A model generated the notes under the pieces. It worked only from the letters and a program-made list of their open reading frames with translations, did not search any database and was not told where the DNA came from. 64,000 nt of DNA from Pseudomonas sp. GV085 (GTDB taxonomy: Bacteria > Pseudomonadota > Gammaproteobacteria > Pseudomonadales > Pseudomonadaceae): contig NZ_QAOV01000001.1 of the NCBI RefSeq assembly GCF_003050925.1, forward strand, positions 617,938-681,937, read 5' to 3'. A program made the translations under genes and the position numbers. This document shows positions 27,679-35,861 of the stretch, one piece after another (the stretch's first letter is position 1; the number at the start of each line of letters is the position of its first letter).

Positions 27679-28892
27679 ACACCAAGGACACTCCTCTCTC
27701 CAGTTCGACCGGCAAAGCCGGGCTCAGGTTGCTGATCAGCAGCCGTGATGCCACGTCGTTGCGCGACCTGCAGAGCGTCTGCCAACGCATGCCCAGCCTG
27801 GAGGTGAGTACTCGCCTGGTGAGCAATGGGCATGTCGACCCGCTCTACGGTCTGGACCGGATGCCCGATCTGTTGCTGTTGCGCGTCAGCCACCTGTGGC
27901 GTGAAGAGCTGGCGGCCCTGTTGCAGCGCCCGGCCCATGAGCGTCCGCCGATGTTGGTGTGCGGGCTGCTGAGCGAACAGGAAGCCATGCGCCTGGCGAT
28001 GCAGGCCGGCGCCCGTGACGTGCTGCCGGAGCCCGTCGCCGAGACAGAACTGGTCGGCGCCTTGAATCGGCTGGTCATGGAGGTTCGGACCGGCAGTGGG
28101 ACAGAAGGGAAATTGCTCGCCGTGATCAGCGCCAAGGGCGGATCCGGCGGCACCATGCTGGCCTGCAACCTGGCTCAGCAGCTCAGCATGAAAGGTGGCA
28201 GTACCCTGTTGCTGGACATGGACCTGCAATTTGGCAGCGTGACGCATTACCTGGATGTGGCGCAGGCGCACAGCCATCTGGAGGTGTTGCATCAGATCGA
28301 CGGCATGGACAGCGTCGCGCTACGGGGTTTTTGCAGCCACTTCAGCCCGACCTTGCATGTGCTGGGTGGCCGGGCCGGTGAGCTGTGTCTGCCGCAGGAT
28401 GCTCAACCCGAGCAACTTGACACCCTGATGCAGTTGGCCCGCGCCAGCTATGACTGGGTAGTGATCGATCTGCCACGGCAAATCGACCACCTCACCGGCT
28501 CCGTGCTGGAACAGGTGGATCGGGTGTACGTGGTGGTGCAGCAGAGTGTCAGCCATCTGCGCGATGCCAGTTCCCTGGTGCGGATTCTTCGTGAAGACCT
28601 GGGCGTGCGAGGGGATCAATTGCAGATAGTGGTCAACCGCTATGACAAGGCGGCAGCGGTCAGCCTCAAGGATATCGGCGAGGCGCTGCGCTGCACGAAT
28701 CTGGCGAAGTTACCCAACGACTTCAACCTGGTCAGCCAGAGTCAGAACACGGGTGTGCCATTGGCTCTGCATGCGCCGAAGGCAGCAATCACCGTTGCCC
28801 TGTGCAACGTGGCCGATGACTTGGTCGGCAAGCAGATGGCTGGAAAAAAAGGCGTGCTCAAACGCGCCTTCAACCGTTTTTTCGGGGGGTGA
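27672..28892 (+). CDS. tadZ: TadZ/CpaE-type pilus-localising ATPase-like protein
   Basis: A 406-residue protein. The N-terminal 140 residues are receiver-like without the phospho-Asp context. A MinD/ParA-type domain follows, with a deviant Walker A, AKGGSGGT (signature Lys at about 155). The usual catalytic P-loop lysine position carries glycine (G160). DLQFGSVTHYL and VVIDLPRQIDHLT are the switch regions. TadZ proteins mark the assembly pole for Tad pili and many are atypical ATPases. It overlaps the preceding gene by 7 bases. Confidence 0.88.
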   Translation: MLNTKDTPLSSSTGKAGLRLLISSRDATSLRDLQSVCQRMPSLEVSTRLVSNGHVDPLYGLDRMPDLLLLRVSHLWREELAALLQRPAHERPPMLVCGLLSEQEAMRLAMQAGARDVLPEPVAETELVGALNRLVMEVRTGSGTEGKLLAVISAKGGSGGTMLACNLAQQLSMKGGSTLLLDMDLQFGSVTHYLDVAQAHSHLEVLHQIDGMDSVALRGFCSHFSPTLHVLGGRAGELCLPQDAQPEQLDTLMQLARASYDWVVIDLPRQIDHLTGSVLEQVDRVYVVVQQSVSHLRDASSLVRILREDLGVRGDQLQIVVNRYDKAAAVSLKDIGEALRCTNLAKLPNDFNLVSQSQNTGVPLALHAPKAAITVALCNVADDLVGKQMAGKKGVLKRAFNRFFGG

Positions 28893-28895
28893 CCC

Positions 28896-30338
28896 ATGAT
28901 CAGCGACTTTCGTAACCGCTTGCGCAAACAATCCGCTAAATCCGCCTCATCGCAGGCTAACCAGCCGGGTGACGACCAGCTGGATCCGGCAGAGGAAGTA
29001 ATGGCGTGGGAACGTGCAACGCCGGACGTTCTTTACGAAACCAAAAGTCAGGTCACCCCGGTGGAGGCCGAGTGGCGAGAAAAGATCTACCAGCAGTTGC
29101 TCAAGGTCATGGACCTGTCCTTGCTGGACTCCCTTGAACAGGCTGAGGCCGCACGGCAGATTCGCGATATTTGCCAGCGTCTGCTCGATGAACATTCGGC
29201 ACCGGTGAGTACGTCCAGCCGCCAGTTGATCATCAAGCAGATCACCGACGAAGTGCTCGGTCTTGGCCCCCTGGAACCATTGCTGGCTGACCACAGCGTG
29301 TCCGACATTCTGGTCAACGGCCATGCCTCGGTCTATGTCGAGCGCTTTGGCAAACTGCAACGCACCGATGTGCGCTTTCGCGATGATCGGCATTTGCTGA
29401 ACATCATCGATCGCATCGTCTCCAGCCTGGGGCGGCGTATCGACGAGTCCTCGCCCTTGGTGGACGCCCGGCTCAAGGACGGTTCGCGGGTCAACGCGAT
29501 TATCCCGCCGCTGGCCATCGACGGCCCGAGCATGTCGATCCGGCGCTTTGCGGTGGACCTGCTCAATACCGACAGTCTGATCCAGGTGGGGACGTTGACC
29601 CCGGCCATCGCCCTGTTGCTCAAGGCGATTGTCCGTGGGCGCTTGAACGTGCTGATTTCCGGCGGTACCGGCAGCGGCAAGACCACCATGCTCAATGTCC
29701 TGTCCAGTTTCATTCCGCACAACGAGCGGATCGTCACCATCGAGGACTCGGCCGAACTGCAACTGCAGCAGCCCCACGTGGTGCGCCTGGAAACCCGGCC
29801 TTCGAATATCGAGGGGCGCGGCGAGGTGAGTCAGCGGGAGTTGGTGCGCAACAGCCTGCGGATGCGGCCGGACCGTATCGTGATCGGTGAAGTGCGCGGC
29901 GTCGAGGCGCTGGACATGCTGACCGCGATGAACACCGGCCACGACGGCTCGCTGACCACGATCCACGCCAACACCGCGCGTGATGCGTTGGGGCGGGTCG
30001 AGAACATGGTGTCGATGACCGGGGCTACTTTCCCGATCAAGGCCATGCGTCAGCAGATCGCTTCGGCCATCGGAGTGGTGATCCAGCTGGAACGCCAGGA
30101 GGACGGCAAGCGCCGCCTGGTCAGTGTGCAGGAGATCAACGGCATGGAGGGCGAGATCATCACCATGACCGAAATCTTCTCCTTCGTGCGCCATGGCATG
30201 GGCGAAAACGGCGAAGTGCTGGGTGATTATCGGCCTAGCGGCATGATCCCCGCCTTCCGCGATGTGCTGGCCAAGCGCGGCATCGAATTGCCGCTGACGA
30301 TGTTCAGGCCTGAGTGGATGGAGGCGCGGCAATCATGA
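28896..30338 (+). CDS. tadA: Tad secretion ATPase TadA/CpaF
   Basis: A 480-residue VirB11-like hexameric ATPase that powers Tad pilus assembly from the cytoplasm. Walker A GGTGSGKT has Lys at about 262. The Asp box is [10 protein letters not shown], Walker B is [14 protein letters not shown] and the His box is [10 protein letters not shown]. The N-terminal 120 residues are a charged coiled domain. It starts 3 bases after the tadZ stop and overlaps tadB (ATGA). Confidence 0.93.
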   Translation: MISDFRNRLRKQSAKSASSQANQPGDDQLDPAEEVMAWERATPDVLYETKSQVTPVEAEWREKIYQQLLKVMDLSLLDSLEQAEAARQIRDICQRLLDEHSAPVSTSSRQLIIKQITDEVLGLGPLEPLLADHSVSDILVNGHASVYVERFGKLQRTDVRFRDDRHLLNIIDRIVSSLGRRIDESSPLVDARLKDGSRVNAIIPPLAIDGPSMSIRRFAVDLLNTDSLIQVGTLTPAIALLLKAIVRGRLNVLISGGTGSGKTTMLNVLSSFIPHNERIVTIEDSAELQLQQPHVVRLETRPSNIEGRGEVSQRELVRNSLRMRPDRIVIGEVRGVEALDMLTAMNTGHDGSLTTIHANTARDALGRVENMVSMTGATFPIKAMRQQIASAIGVVIQLERQEDGKRRLVSVQEINGMEGEIITMTEIFSFVRHGMGENGEVLGDYRPSGMIPAFRDVLAKRGIELPLTMFRPEWMEARQS

Positions 30339-31321
30339 ACCAGGTTCCTGGTGAGTACATTCTGATGTTCCTCGGCATGGTGTTTATCGCCGTCTTCCTC
30401 CTGTCCCAGGGCGTGGCGGTACCGGTATTCGGCGAGGCCGGCAAGATGCGCAAGCGCATCCGCGGCCGCCTGCACGTAATGGAGAAAGCCAATAATTTGC
30501 CCAACATGCAAACGGTATTGAGGCAGAAGTACCTGACGCGATTGTCGCCCCTGGAGGCCAGGCTTGAGCAGCTGCCCTTTATGGAATCACTGACGCAAAT
30601 GATTGAGCAGTCCGGACACGAATACCGGGCCTATCGGGTATTGCTGCTCGGGCTGGTGCTGGGTGTCTGGGCGGGTATCTTGATCTGGATGGTTTGGTCA
30701 GTCTGGTGGATGGCGCTGGTGGCAGGTTTCGCGCTCTTCTGGTTACCCATACTGAAAATTTCTCGCGACCGTGGCAAGCGTTTCGCGGCGTTCGAGGAAG
30801 GCCTGCCGGATGCGCTGGATGCCATGTGCCGCGCTCTGCGCGCCGGGCACCCATTCAACGAAACCCTGCGTTTGGTGGCCGAGGAGCACAAGGGGCCGGT
30901 GGCTCATGAGTTTGGCCTGACCTTCTCCGATATCAACTATGGCAATGATGTACGCCGGGCCATGCTCGGCCTGCTGGAGCGGATGCCGAGCATGACGGTG
31001 ATGATGCTGGTGACCTCGATCCTCATCCATCGCGAGACCGGCGGCAATCTGACCGAGGTGCTGGAGCGTCTGAGTCGGCTGATTCGCGGGCGCTTCCGCT
31101 TTCAGCGCAAAGTCAAAACCCTGTCGGCGGAAGGGCGCATGTCGGCCTGGGTACTGGTGGCGATTCCCTTCGTGCTGGCGATCGCGATCATCGTCACCAG
31201 CCCCAAATACCTGCCTGTGCTGATTAATGATCCCCTAGGCCACAAGCTGATCATCGGGGCGTTCTGCGCCATGTTGATCGGGATTTTCTGGATACGCAGA
31301 ATCATCCGGATTCAGGTTTGA
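30335..31321 (+). CDS. tadB: Tad inner-membrane platform protein TadB
   Basis: A 328-residue T2SSF-domain protein. It has an N-terminal helix ([19 protein letters not shown]), a paired hydrophobic region near residues 100-150, the cytoplasmic T2SSF domain ([20 protein letters not shown] and [13 protein letters not shown]) and a C-terminal helix pair. It is a partner of TadC under TadA. The ATG at 30335 overlaps the tadA stop. Confidence 0.9.
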   Translation: MNQVPGEYILMFLGMVFIAVFLLSQGVAVPVFGEAGKMRKRIRGRLHVMEKANNLPNMQTVLRQKYLTRLSPLEARLEQLPFMESLTQMIEQSGHEYRAYRVLLLGLVLGVWAGILIWMVWSVWWMALVAGFALFWLPILKISRDRGKRFAAFEEGLPDALDAMCRALRAGHPFNETLRLVAEEHKGPVAHEFGLTFSDINYGNDVRRAMLGLLERMPSMTVMMLVTSILIHRETGGNLTEVLERLSRLIRGRFRFQRKVKTLSAEGRMSAWVLVAIPFVLAIAIIVTSPKYLPVLINDPLGHKLIIGAFCAMLIGIFWIRRIIRIQV

Positions 31322-31350
31322 GCAGTATTCGCTACCGGGAGGCACAGGTC

Positions 31351-32316
31351 ATGGATTTTTTGCTCGGGTTGTTCAGTCGGGTCACGGGGAACGAGGAGAT
31401 GGCGCGCCTGTTGTTCCTTGGCGCGATCGGTTTGAGTACGGGGCTTGTGGTCGTCGCCGTGATATTGCTGATGCAGGGTCTTCAGGACCCGGTGCAGCGT
31501 CGCCTGGCGCTGATCAAGCGTGGTCATTTAGGTAACACGACCGGGCAGGAAGCCCCGGGTAACCTGCAAATGTTGCTGGAGCGGGTCGGCCAGCGCTTTG
31601 CCTCGACCGGATCGGCTCAGGCTTCCGTCACCCAGACCCTGTTGATGCATGCGGGATACCGCTCCTCGTCGGCGGTGCAGATGTACTGGGCAGTGCGCTT
31701 GATGTTGCCGCTGTTATTGATCGGTATTGCGTTGCTGCTGTTGCCGATGATTCCCAAGGTTTCCCTGATCATGGGGCTGCTGTTGGTGGTCTTGGTGGCC
31801 GGTATCGGATGGTTGCTGCCAGCACTGTATGTCGCCAAGCGCAAGCAGTTGCGACAAGGTCGGCTGCGTGCCGCGTTTCCGGATGCGCTGGATCTGATGG
31901 TGGTGTGCGTGGAGTCGGGCCTGGCCTTGCCCACGACCATCGAACGGGTGGCTGAGGAGATGTCGGTCAGTCAGGTCGAACTGGCTGAAGAACTGGCGCT
32001 GGTCAATGCGCAAATCCGCGCGGGCATTTCCAGTACCGAGGCGCTCAAGCAACTGGCCGTACGCACTGGCCTGGATGACGTACAAGGGCTGGTCAGCCTG
32101 TTGGCGCAGAGTATCCGCTTCGGTACCAGCGTGGCCGACACCTTGCGCATCTATGCCGATGAGTTCCGTGACCGGCGTACGCAGGCCGCCGAAGAGCTGG
32201 GGGCGAAAGTCGGTACCAAGCTGATATTCCCGCTGATTTTCTGTCTATGGCCGAGCTTCTTTTTGGTCGCTATCGGCCCAGCCCTGATCGGGGTATTCAG
32301 AGTATTCGGTAAGTGA
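31351..32316 (+). CDS. tadC: Tad inner-membrane platform protein TadC
   Basis: A 321-residue T2SSF-domain protein with the same plan as TadB: an N-terminal helix, a helix pair (LMLPLLLIGIALLLLPMIP), FPDALDLMVVCVESGLAL, IRFGTSVADTLRIYADEF, and a C-terminal helix with LWPSFFLVAIGPALIGVF. The ATG at 31351 follows GGGAGG; a TTG overlapping the tadB stop is less likely. It is the last gene of the plus-strand Tad operon. Confidence 0.9.
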   Translation: MDFLLGLFSRVTGNEEMARLLFLGAIGLSTGLVVVAVILLMQGLQDPVQRRLALIKRGHLGNTTGQEAPGNLQMLLERVGQRFASTGSAQASVTQTLLMHAGYRSSSAVQMYWAVRLMLPLLLIGIALLLLPMIPKVSLIMGLLLVVLVAGIGWLLPALYVAKRKQLRQGRLRAAFPDALDLMVVCVESGLALPTTIERVAEEMSVSQVELAEELALVNAQIRAGISSTEALKQLAVRTGLDDVQGLVSLLAQSIRFGTSVADTLRIYADEFRDRRTQAAEELGAKVGTKLIFPLIFCLWPSFFLVAIGPALIGVFRVFGK

Positions 32317-32357
32317 ACAGGAGTGGCTTGCTGTCGAACAAGGTGGCTGTACTGCAT

Positions 32358-32405
32358 AAAAACGGAGCAGGCGAACGGAGTGCATTCACTCCAATCGCTT
32401 GCTCC
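32358..32405 (-). terminator. Terminator of the minus-strand rcpA operon
   Basis: An interrupted stem (GGAGCAGGCGA...GGAGTG with CACTCC...CGCTTGCTCC, 32364-32405) is followed on the minus strand by five T (32358-32362). It may also slow plus-strand transcription from tadC. Confidence 0.65.
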
Positions 32406-32510
32406 ACCTCGTAGTACCTGGACTGTATTTTCCTGCACTCGTGATTGAGCCCGGCTTTGCAGCCAGGCCACTCTGGACGACGCCAGAGGCTGATCACCCA
32501 TCGACAGGCC

Positions 32511-32780
32511 TCAGTTGCCGATGGTCATTTCTCCCGCTGTATCCTGGTCATAAAACTCCGGAATCGGGAAGTTGAAGCTATTCAGCCAGCGCTGCATGGC
32601 CAGGTCACGTTCGGTGGCCGAAGCGGTTTGCAGGTGAGGGGAGGCAACCACACCGCGAATCTGCAGCTGCAACCACTGTTCGGTGCCTTGTTGATACGGC
32701 GAAGAGGGCCCCGGCTCAATGGCCCAGGCAGTGGTGGACAGGCAAGCCGTGCACAGGATCAACAGCCGTTTGGTATTCAT
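32511..32780 (-). CDS. Small exported DUF3613-like protein of the Tad locus
   Basis: An 89-residue protein with a clear signal peptide (LLILCTACLSTTAWA, cut before IEPG). The mature part is about 69 residues, with GTEQWLQLQIRG and ERDLAMQRWLNSFNFPIPEF. This pattern resembles DUF3613 proteins found beside Tad loci of pseudomonads, recalled without a search. The function is unknown; a small periplasmic partner of RcpA or TadD is possible. It starts 18 bases after the tadD stop. Confidence 0.7.
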   Translation of the reverse strand: MNTKRLLILCTACLSTTAWAIEPGPSSPYQQGTEQWLQLQIRGVVASPHLQTASATERDLAMQRWLNSFNFPIPEFYDQDTAGEMTIGN

Positions 32781-32798
32781 CTCGACTCCTCGTACGTT

Positions 32799-33512
32799 CT
32801 ACTTGTTCGCACTGGAAGAGGCATCGGCTACCTCAGTTTTGCGATTGCCATCGGTAGCCACCACTTTATTGGCGGAGGCCTTGAGTTTTTCCGCGCGGGT
32901 TTGAGCCTCTACGACTTGCTTGGGGCTCAAGTCGGCGCGGGTCACCAGTTCGGCGGCGGCCTTCCAGTTATCCTGGTAAATCAGCAACGTCACCATATTG
33001 AGTGCCGCCAGTGTGTTTGCCTGCTTGAGCTCCATGGCGGTCATGAACTCGAAGCGTGCTTCAGGGATCCGGTGCTGATTGAGGTAGACGACCCCCAGGT
33101 CATTGCGCATCCTGTCGTCGGTGGGGGCCATCTGCACCGCACGCTCAAGGTGAGTGGCAGCGCTGGCGTTATCATTTTTGGCGGCGGCCAGTTGGCCCAG
33201 GCCAAGTTCCCCTTCAGCTGCCAGACAGGTGCCGAGCAAGCTTTCGTACAAGGGCTGCGCGTCGCCGCTACGCCCCATCAAGCGCAGCACCCGAGCCTTG
33301 CGCAGGCGGACCTGGACCAGGCTATCGGGCATTCCTTCCAGATTCGCCAGGCTGGCATACAAACGGCCTTCGTCGGCCATGCTGTCGGCCAGGTTCAGGG
33401 CCAGTTCCTGCTCCGAACCGGGCTTGGCACAGCTGGCCGGTCGCGAAGACAGGCCATTGCTGGCACAACCGGCAAGCATTAATGTCGCCGCTATTGCAAT
33501 GACTGCTCTCAT
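32799..33512 (-). CDS. tadD: TadD-like TPR lipoprotein
   Basis: A 237-residue lipoprotein. The signal peptide ends in the lipobox LAGC with Cys at residue 16. Tetratricopeptide-like repeats follow (AKNDNASAATHLERAVQMAP and DLGVVYLNQHRIPEARFEF). TadD is a pilotin-like outer-membrane lipoprotein that helps secretin assembly. The ATG at 33512 lies 7 bases after AGGGGA; the longer open frame to 33635 would reach into rcpA and lacks a lipobox position. Confidence 0.85.
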   Translation of the reverse strand: MRAVIAIAATLMLAGCASNGLSSRPASCAKPGSEQELALNLADSMADEGRLYASLANLEGMPDSLVQVRLRKARVLRLMGRSGDAQPLYESLLGTCLAAEGELGLGQLAAAKNDNASAATHLERAVQMAPTDDRMRNDLGVVYLNQHRIPEARFEFMTAMELKQANTLAALNMVTLLIYQDNWKAAAELVTRADLSPKQVVEAQTRAEKLKASANKVVATDGNRKTEVADASSSANK

Positions 33513-33631
33513 CGAAGGTCCCCTGGCTACAACAGGTTGAACGCCTGGCCAATGGCAATAAGGCTGGCCCGGCAAGCGTGCAAAGTCACCGTCAGGCGTG
33601 AGGGCGAGGCCCGTCTGGTTCAGGCTCCGGT

Positions 33632-34855
33632 TCATTGCGAGAGCCCGCTGCGACTGTCGAAGTCGCCATTTTCAAGGAAAAACATGCGATAGAAGTTCGG
33701 GTCGTAATTGCGCAGCTGCTCGCCAGGCAATGACGGCAGTTGTGCATTGGCCGCCAGTGGCTGGACCAGATGCGGGGTGACGATCATCAGCAGTTCGCGC
33801 TCTTCACGGTTGATGGTGTTGTCGCGGAAAAACGCGCCCAGAACCGGGATATCGCCCAGCCCCGGAAATTTGTTCACCTGGGAAGTGTTGCGGGAGCTGA
33901 TCAGGCCGCTGATGACGAAGCTTTCGCCGTCGGCCAGGGAGATGCTGGTATCGGTACGGCGCACGGTCAGGGCCGGAACTATCGTGCCGGCGATGCTCAC
34001 GGCGTTGGTGAAGTCCAGTTCACTGACTTCCGGCGCCACCTTCAGCGCGATACGGTTTTTCCCGACGATGGTCGGCGTCAGGGTCAGGCGGATACCGAAT
34101 TCCTTGTACTCGATGAACACGTTATCGCTGCCTGAACTGGGCACCGGAATCGGTATTTCACCACCGGCCAGGAAGCTCGCGCTTTGCCCGCTGAGCGCTA
34201 CCAGGCTTGGCCGCGCCAGGGTGTAGGCGAAACCGCTGCCTTCCAGCGCGTTGAGCGCCACCAGGGTACTGCCGGTAGCAAAAGTGAGGTTGAAGTTGTC
34301 GTTGTTCACCGGTATCACCGGCGTGACAATGCCGCCGATGGTGGGCAAGGTTCTCGGCGAGCCGAACAGGAAGTTGCCGCGGACGCCGAAAATCGAGGCA
34401 GAGGCTTCCTTGAGCTTGGTCCGGCTGACTTCAACGAAGCGGATATCGGTCTGCACCTGGCTCGGCAGCAGCGGGTCGTCGGAGGGCACCGACGGCGCGC
34501 TGGTCAGCGCCGCTGTGGCTTTACCCTTGACGAACACCATGCTTTGGCGCGGCGTTTTCGAACAGGCGGTCCAGACCATCAGGCTGGTGGTCCCGGGCGC
34601 AAGGCCCGTGAGTATGAACGCGTTGCTGCCGCTGGGTTGCACGTCGGCAATTTTCGGGTCACCCACCGCCAGTTGCGTTACCGCAACGGGGCTGCGCAGT
34701 TCACTCTGCAGCCCCTGACCGACCTCGTAGGTTGTCGGCCAATTGTCCAGTTGCGGGCAATTGGCCGGCGCGGCCTGAGCCGCATCCACGCTGAGGCCCA
34801 TCCAGAACAGGCCATGGATAATTCGCTTGAACGCGGGCTCGGTACGAAAGCTCAT
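33632..34855 (-). CDS. rcpA: Tad secretin RcpA/CpaC
   Basis: A 407-residue outer-membrane secretin. It has a signal peptide (IIHGLFWMGLSVDAAQA), an N-terminal BON-like part (VGDPKIADVQPSGSNAFILT), then the secretin core with VALSGQSASFLAGGEIPIPV and the end motif ERELLMIVTPHLVQPL. It forms the outer-membrane channel of the Tad pilus. The ATG at 34855 is 9 bases after GAGG; an ATG three codons upstream abuts the site. It lies opposite the main Tad operon, convergent to it. Confidence 0.92.
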   Translation of the reverse strand: MSFRTEPAFKRIIHGLFWMGLSVDAAQAAPANCPQLDNWPTTYEVGQGLQSELRSPVAVTQLAVGDPKIADVQPSGSNAFILTGLAPGTTSLMVWTACSKTPRQSMVFVKGKATAALTSAPSVPSDDPLLPSQVQTDIRFVEVSRTKLKEASASIFGVRGNFLFGSPRTLPTIGGIVTPVIPVNNDNFNLTFATGSTLVALNALEGSGFAYTLARPSLVALSGQSASFLAGGEIPIPVPSSGSDNVFIEYKEFGIRLTLTPTIVGKNRIALKVAPEVSELDFTNAVSIAGTIVPALTVRRTDTSISLADGESFVISGLISSRNTSQVNKFPGLGDIPVLGAFFRDNTINREERELLMIVTPHLVQPLAANAQLPSLPGEQLRNYDPNFYRMFFLENGDFDSRSGLSQ

Positions 34856-34927
34856 TAAGTACATCCTCACTGGATGGGCCGTCTTTAGGCGGACTGAGTT
34901 GTCTCGGATCACTTCACGGGGATCGGG

Positions 34928-35095
34928 CTATCCCCCCAATGCGCCAGACCCGTTATCCATGGCCTTGGCGTTATTCCTTGCGTTACACACGAGCGGGTCC
35001 ACTTCGCTGATCTGGCGGGACAGCGAGCGACCTGGTTCCCTCGGAATGCAATCGGTAATGAAGGTACAGAGCCGGAAAACGCCTGCCAGGATCAT
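34928..35095 (-). CDS. Possible small protein upstream of rcpA
   Basis: A 55-codon frame starting at an ATG 10 bases after AAAAGGAG. It begins with a short hydrophobic stretch (MILAGVFRLCTFITDC), then RSLSRQISEVDPLVC. Three cysteines are present. It would be the first gene of the rcpA-tadD-DUF3613 transcript, 72 bases before rcpA. I do not recognise the family. It could be chance; the good ribosome site is the main support. Confidence 0.4.
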   Translation of the reverse strand: MILAGVFRLCTFITDCIPREPGRSLSRQISEVDPLVCNARNNAKAMDNGSGALGG

Positions 35096-35325
35096 GGTGA
35101 GGTAACTCCTTTTGCCAATTCGCTGTCTGATCACTGAAGCTGACGTGGAAAATCAAGCCGTGATGACTTCTTATTGTTTGAAGGTAGTTCAATCAGTCCA
35201 AAGTGCCATGAATTTAAACAAAACCATTGGTGCAAAGGCTGGGTTTAGGCGGGCGGGCGAGCGATTCGGGCAAGGTCGCAGCGCAGTGCGCTTGCCTGAT
35301 GTTGACGGGGGGGCGCTGAAGGCAA

Positions 35326-35361
35326 TAAAAAAGGCCCGCATACTCAAGCATGCGGGCCTTT
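35326..35361 (-). terminator. Terminator of the gene at 35380-35787
   Basis: An 11-base stem, AAGGCCCGCAT (35331-35341) with ATGCGGGCCTT (35350-35360), followed on the minus strand by a T run (35326-35332). Confidence 0.85.
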
Positions 35362-35379
35362 GGCTTCACTGATAGAAGA

Positions 35380-35787
35380 TCAGTGCTTGCTGTCCTGGTT
35401 CGACAGCGCCAGCAGCTGTTTTTCCTGGTTCCAGTCGAAAGGTTCGTCGTTCTGTTCGGCTTCGAAGCGGCGTTCTTCCAGGGCCTGATACAGGTCAATC
35501 TCTTCATCGGACAAGTAGTGCAGGCAATCACCGGCGAAATACCACAGCAGATCCCGTGGAATCAGGTGGGCGATTTGCGGATAACGGGAAATGACTTGAG
35601 TCAGGATGTCCTGGCCCAGGTACTGGCTTTCGATCGGGTCGATCGGCAGTGACGCCAGCAATTCGTCGAAGCGCTCAAGGAACAAGGCATGGCTTTCTTC
35701 GGGAACCTGCTCGGCCTCACCTACGGCGACCAGGATGCTGCGCAGGTGGTCGAGTAAAACGAGATGGTCGGCAACGATGTTGGACAC
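35380..35787 (-). CDS. Conserved acidic protein of unknown function next to fadE
   Basis: A 135-residue soluble acidic protein with LFLERFDELLASLPIDPIES, DILTQVISRYPQIAHLIPRD and HYLSDEEIDLYQALEERR. There is no known domain. A GTG start at 35787 is chosen because GAGGA lies 9 bases upstream and the product then begins with SNIVADHLVLLDHLR. A homologue stands next to fadE in P. aeruginosa (recalled as PA2816). It lies 74 bases after fadE on the same strand. Confidence 0.75.
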   Translation of the reverse strand: MSNIVADHLVLLDHLRSILVAVGEAEQVPEESHALFLERFDELLASLPIDPIESQYLGQDILTQVISRYPQIAHLIPRDLLWYFAGDCLHYLSDEEIDLYQALEERRFEAEQNDEPFDWNQEKQLLALSNQDSKH

Positions 35788-35861
35788 GAGATAAGTCCTC
35801 AAGAGCAAAACGGGCGCGGGAGTATAAAGCGCCAGCGCCCGTTTTTACATGCTTGAAGGGA

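Larger units (their letters stand above)
34856..35379. other. Spacer between rcpA and the next minus-strand gene
   Basis: Contains the possible small gene at 34928-35095, then about 230 bases in which I see no gene (a likely promoter region for rcpA on the minus strand), and the terminator at 35326-35361. Confidence 0.5.

Noticed and set aside
34800..35379. Search for a repeated tRNA 3' end marking the far border of an island
   Set aside because: No copy of the tRNA-Gly or tRNA-Glu 3' end was seen, and no integrase gene is present.
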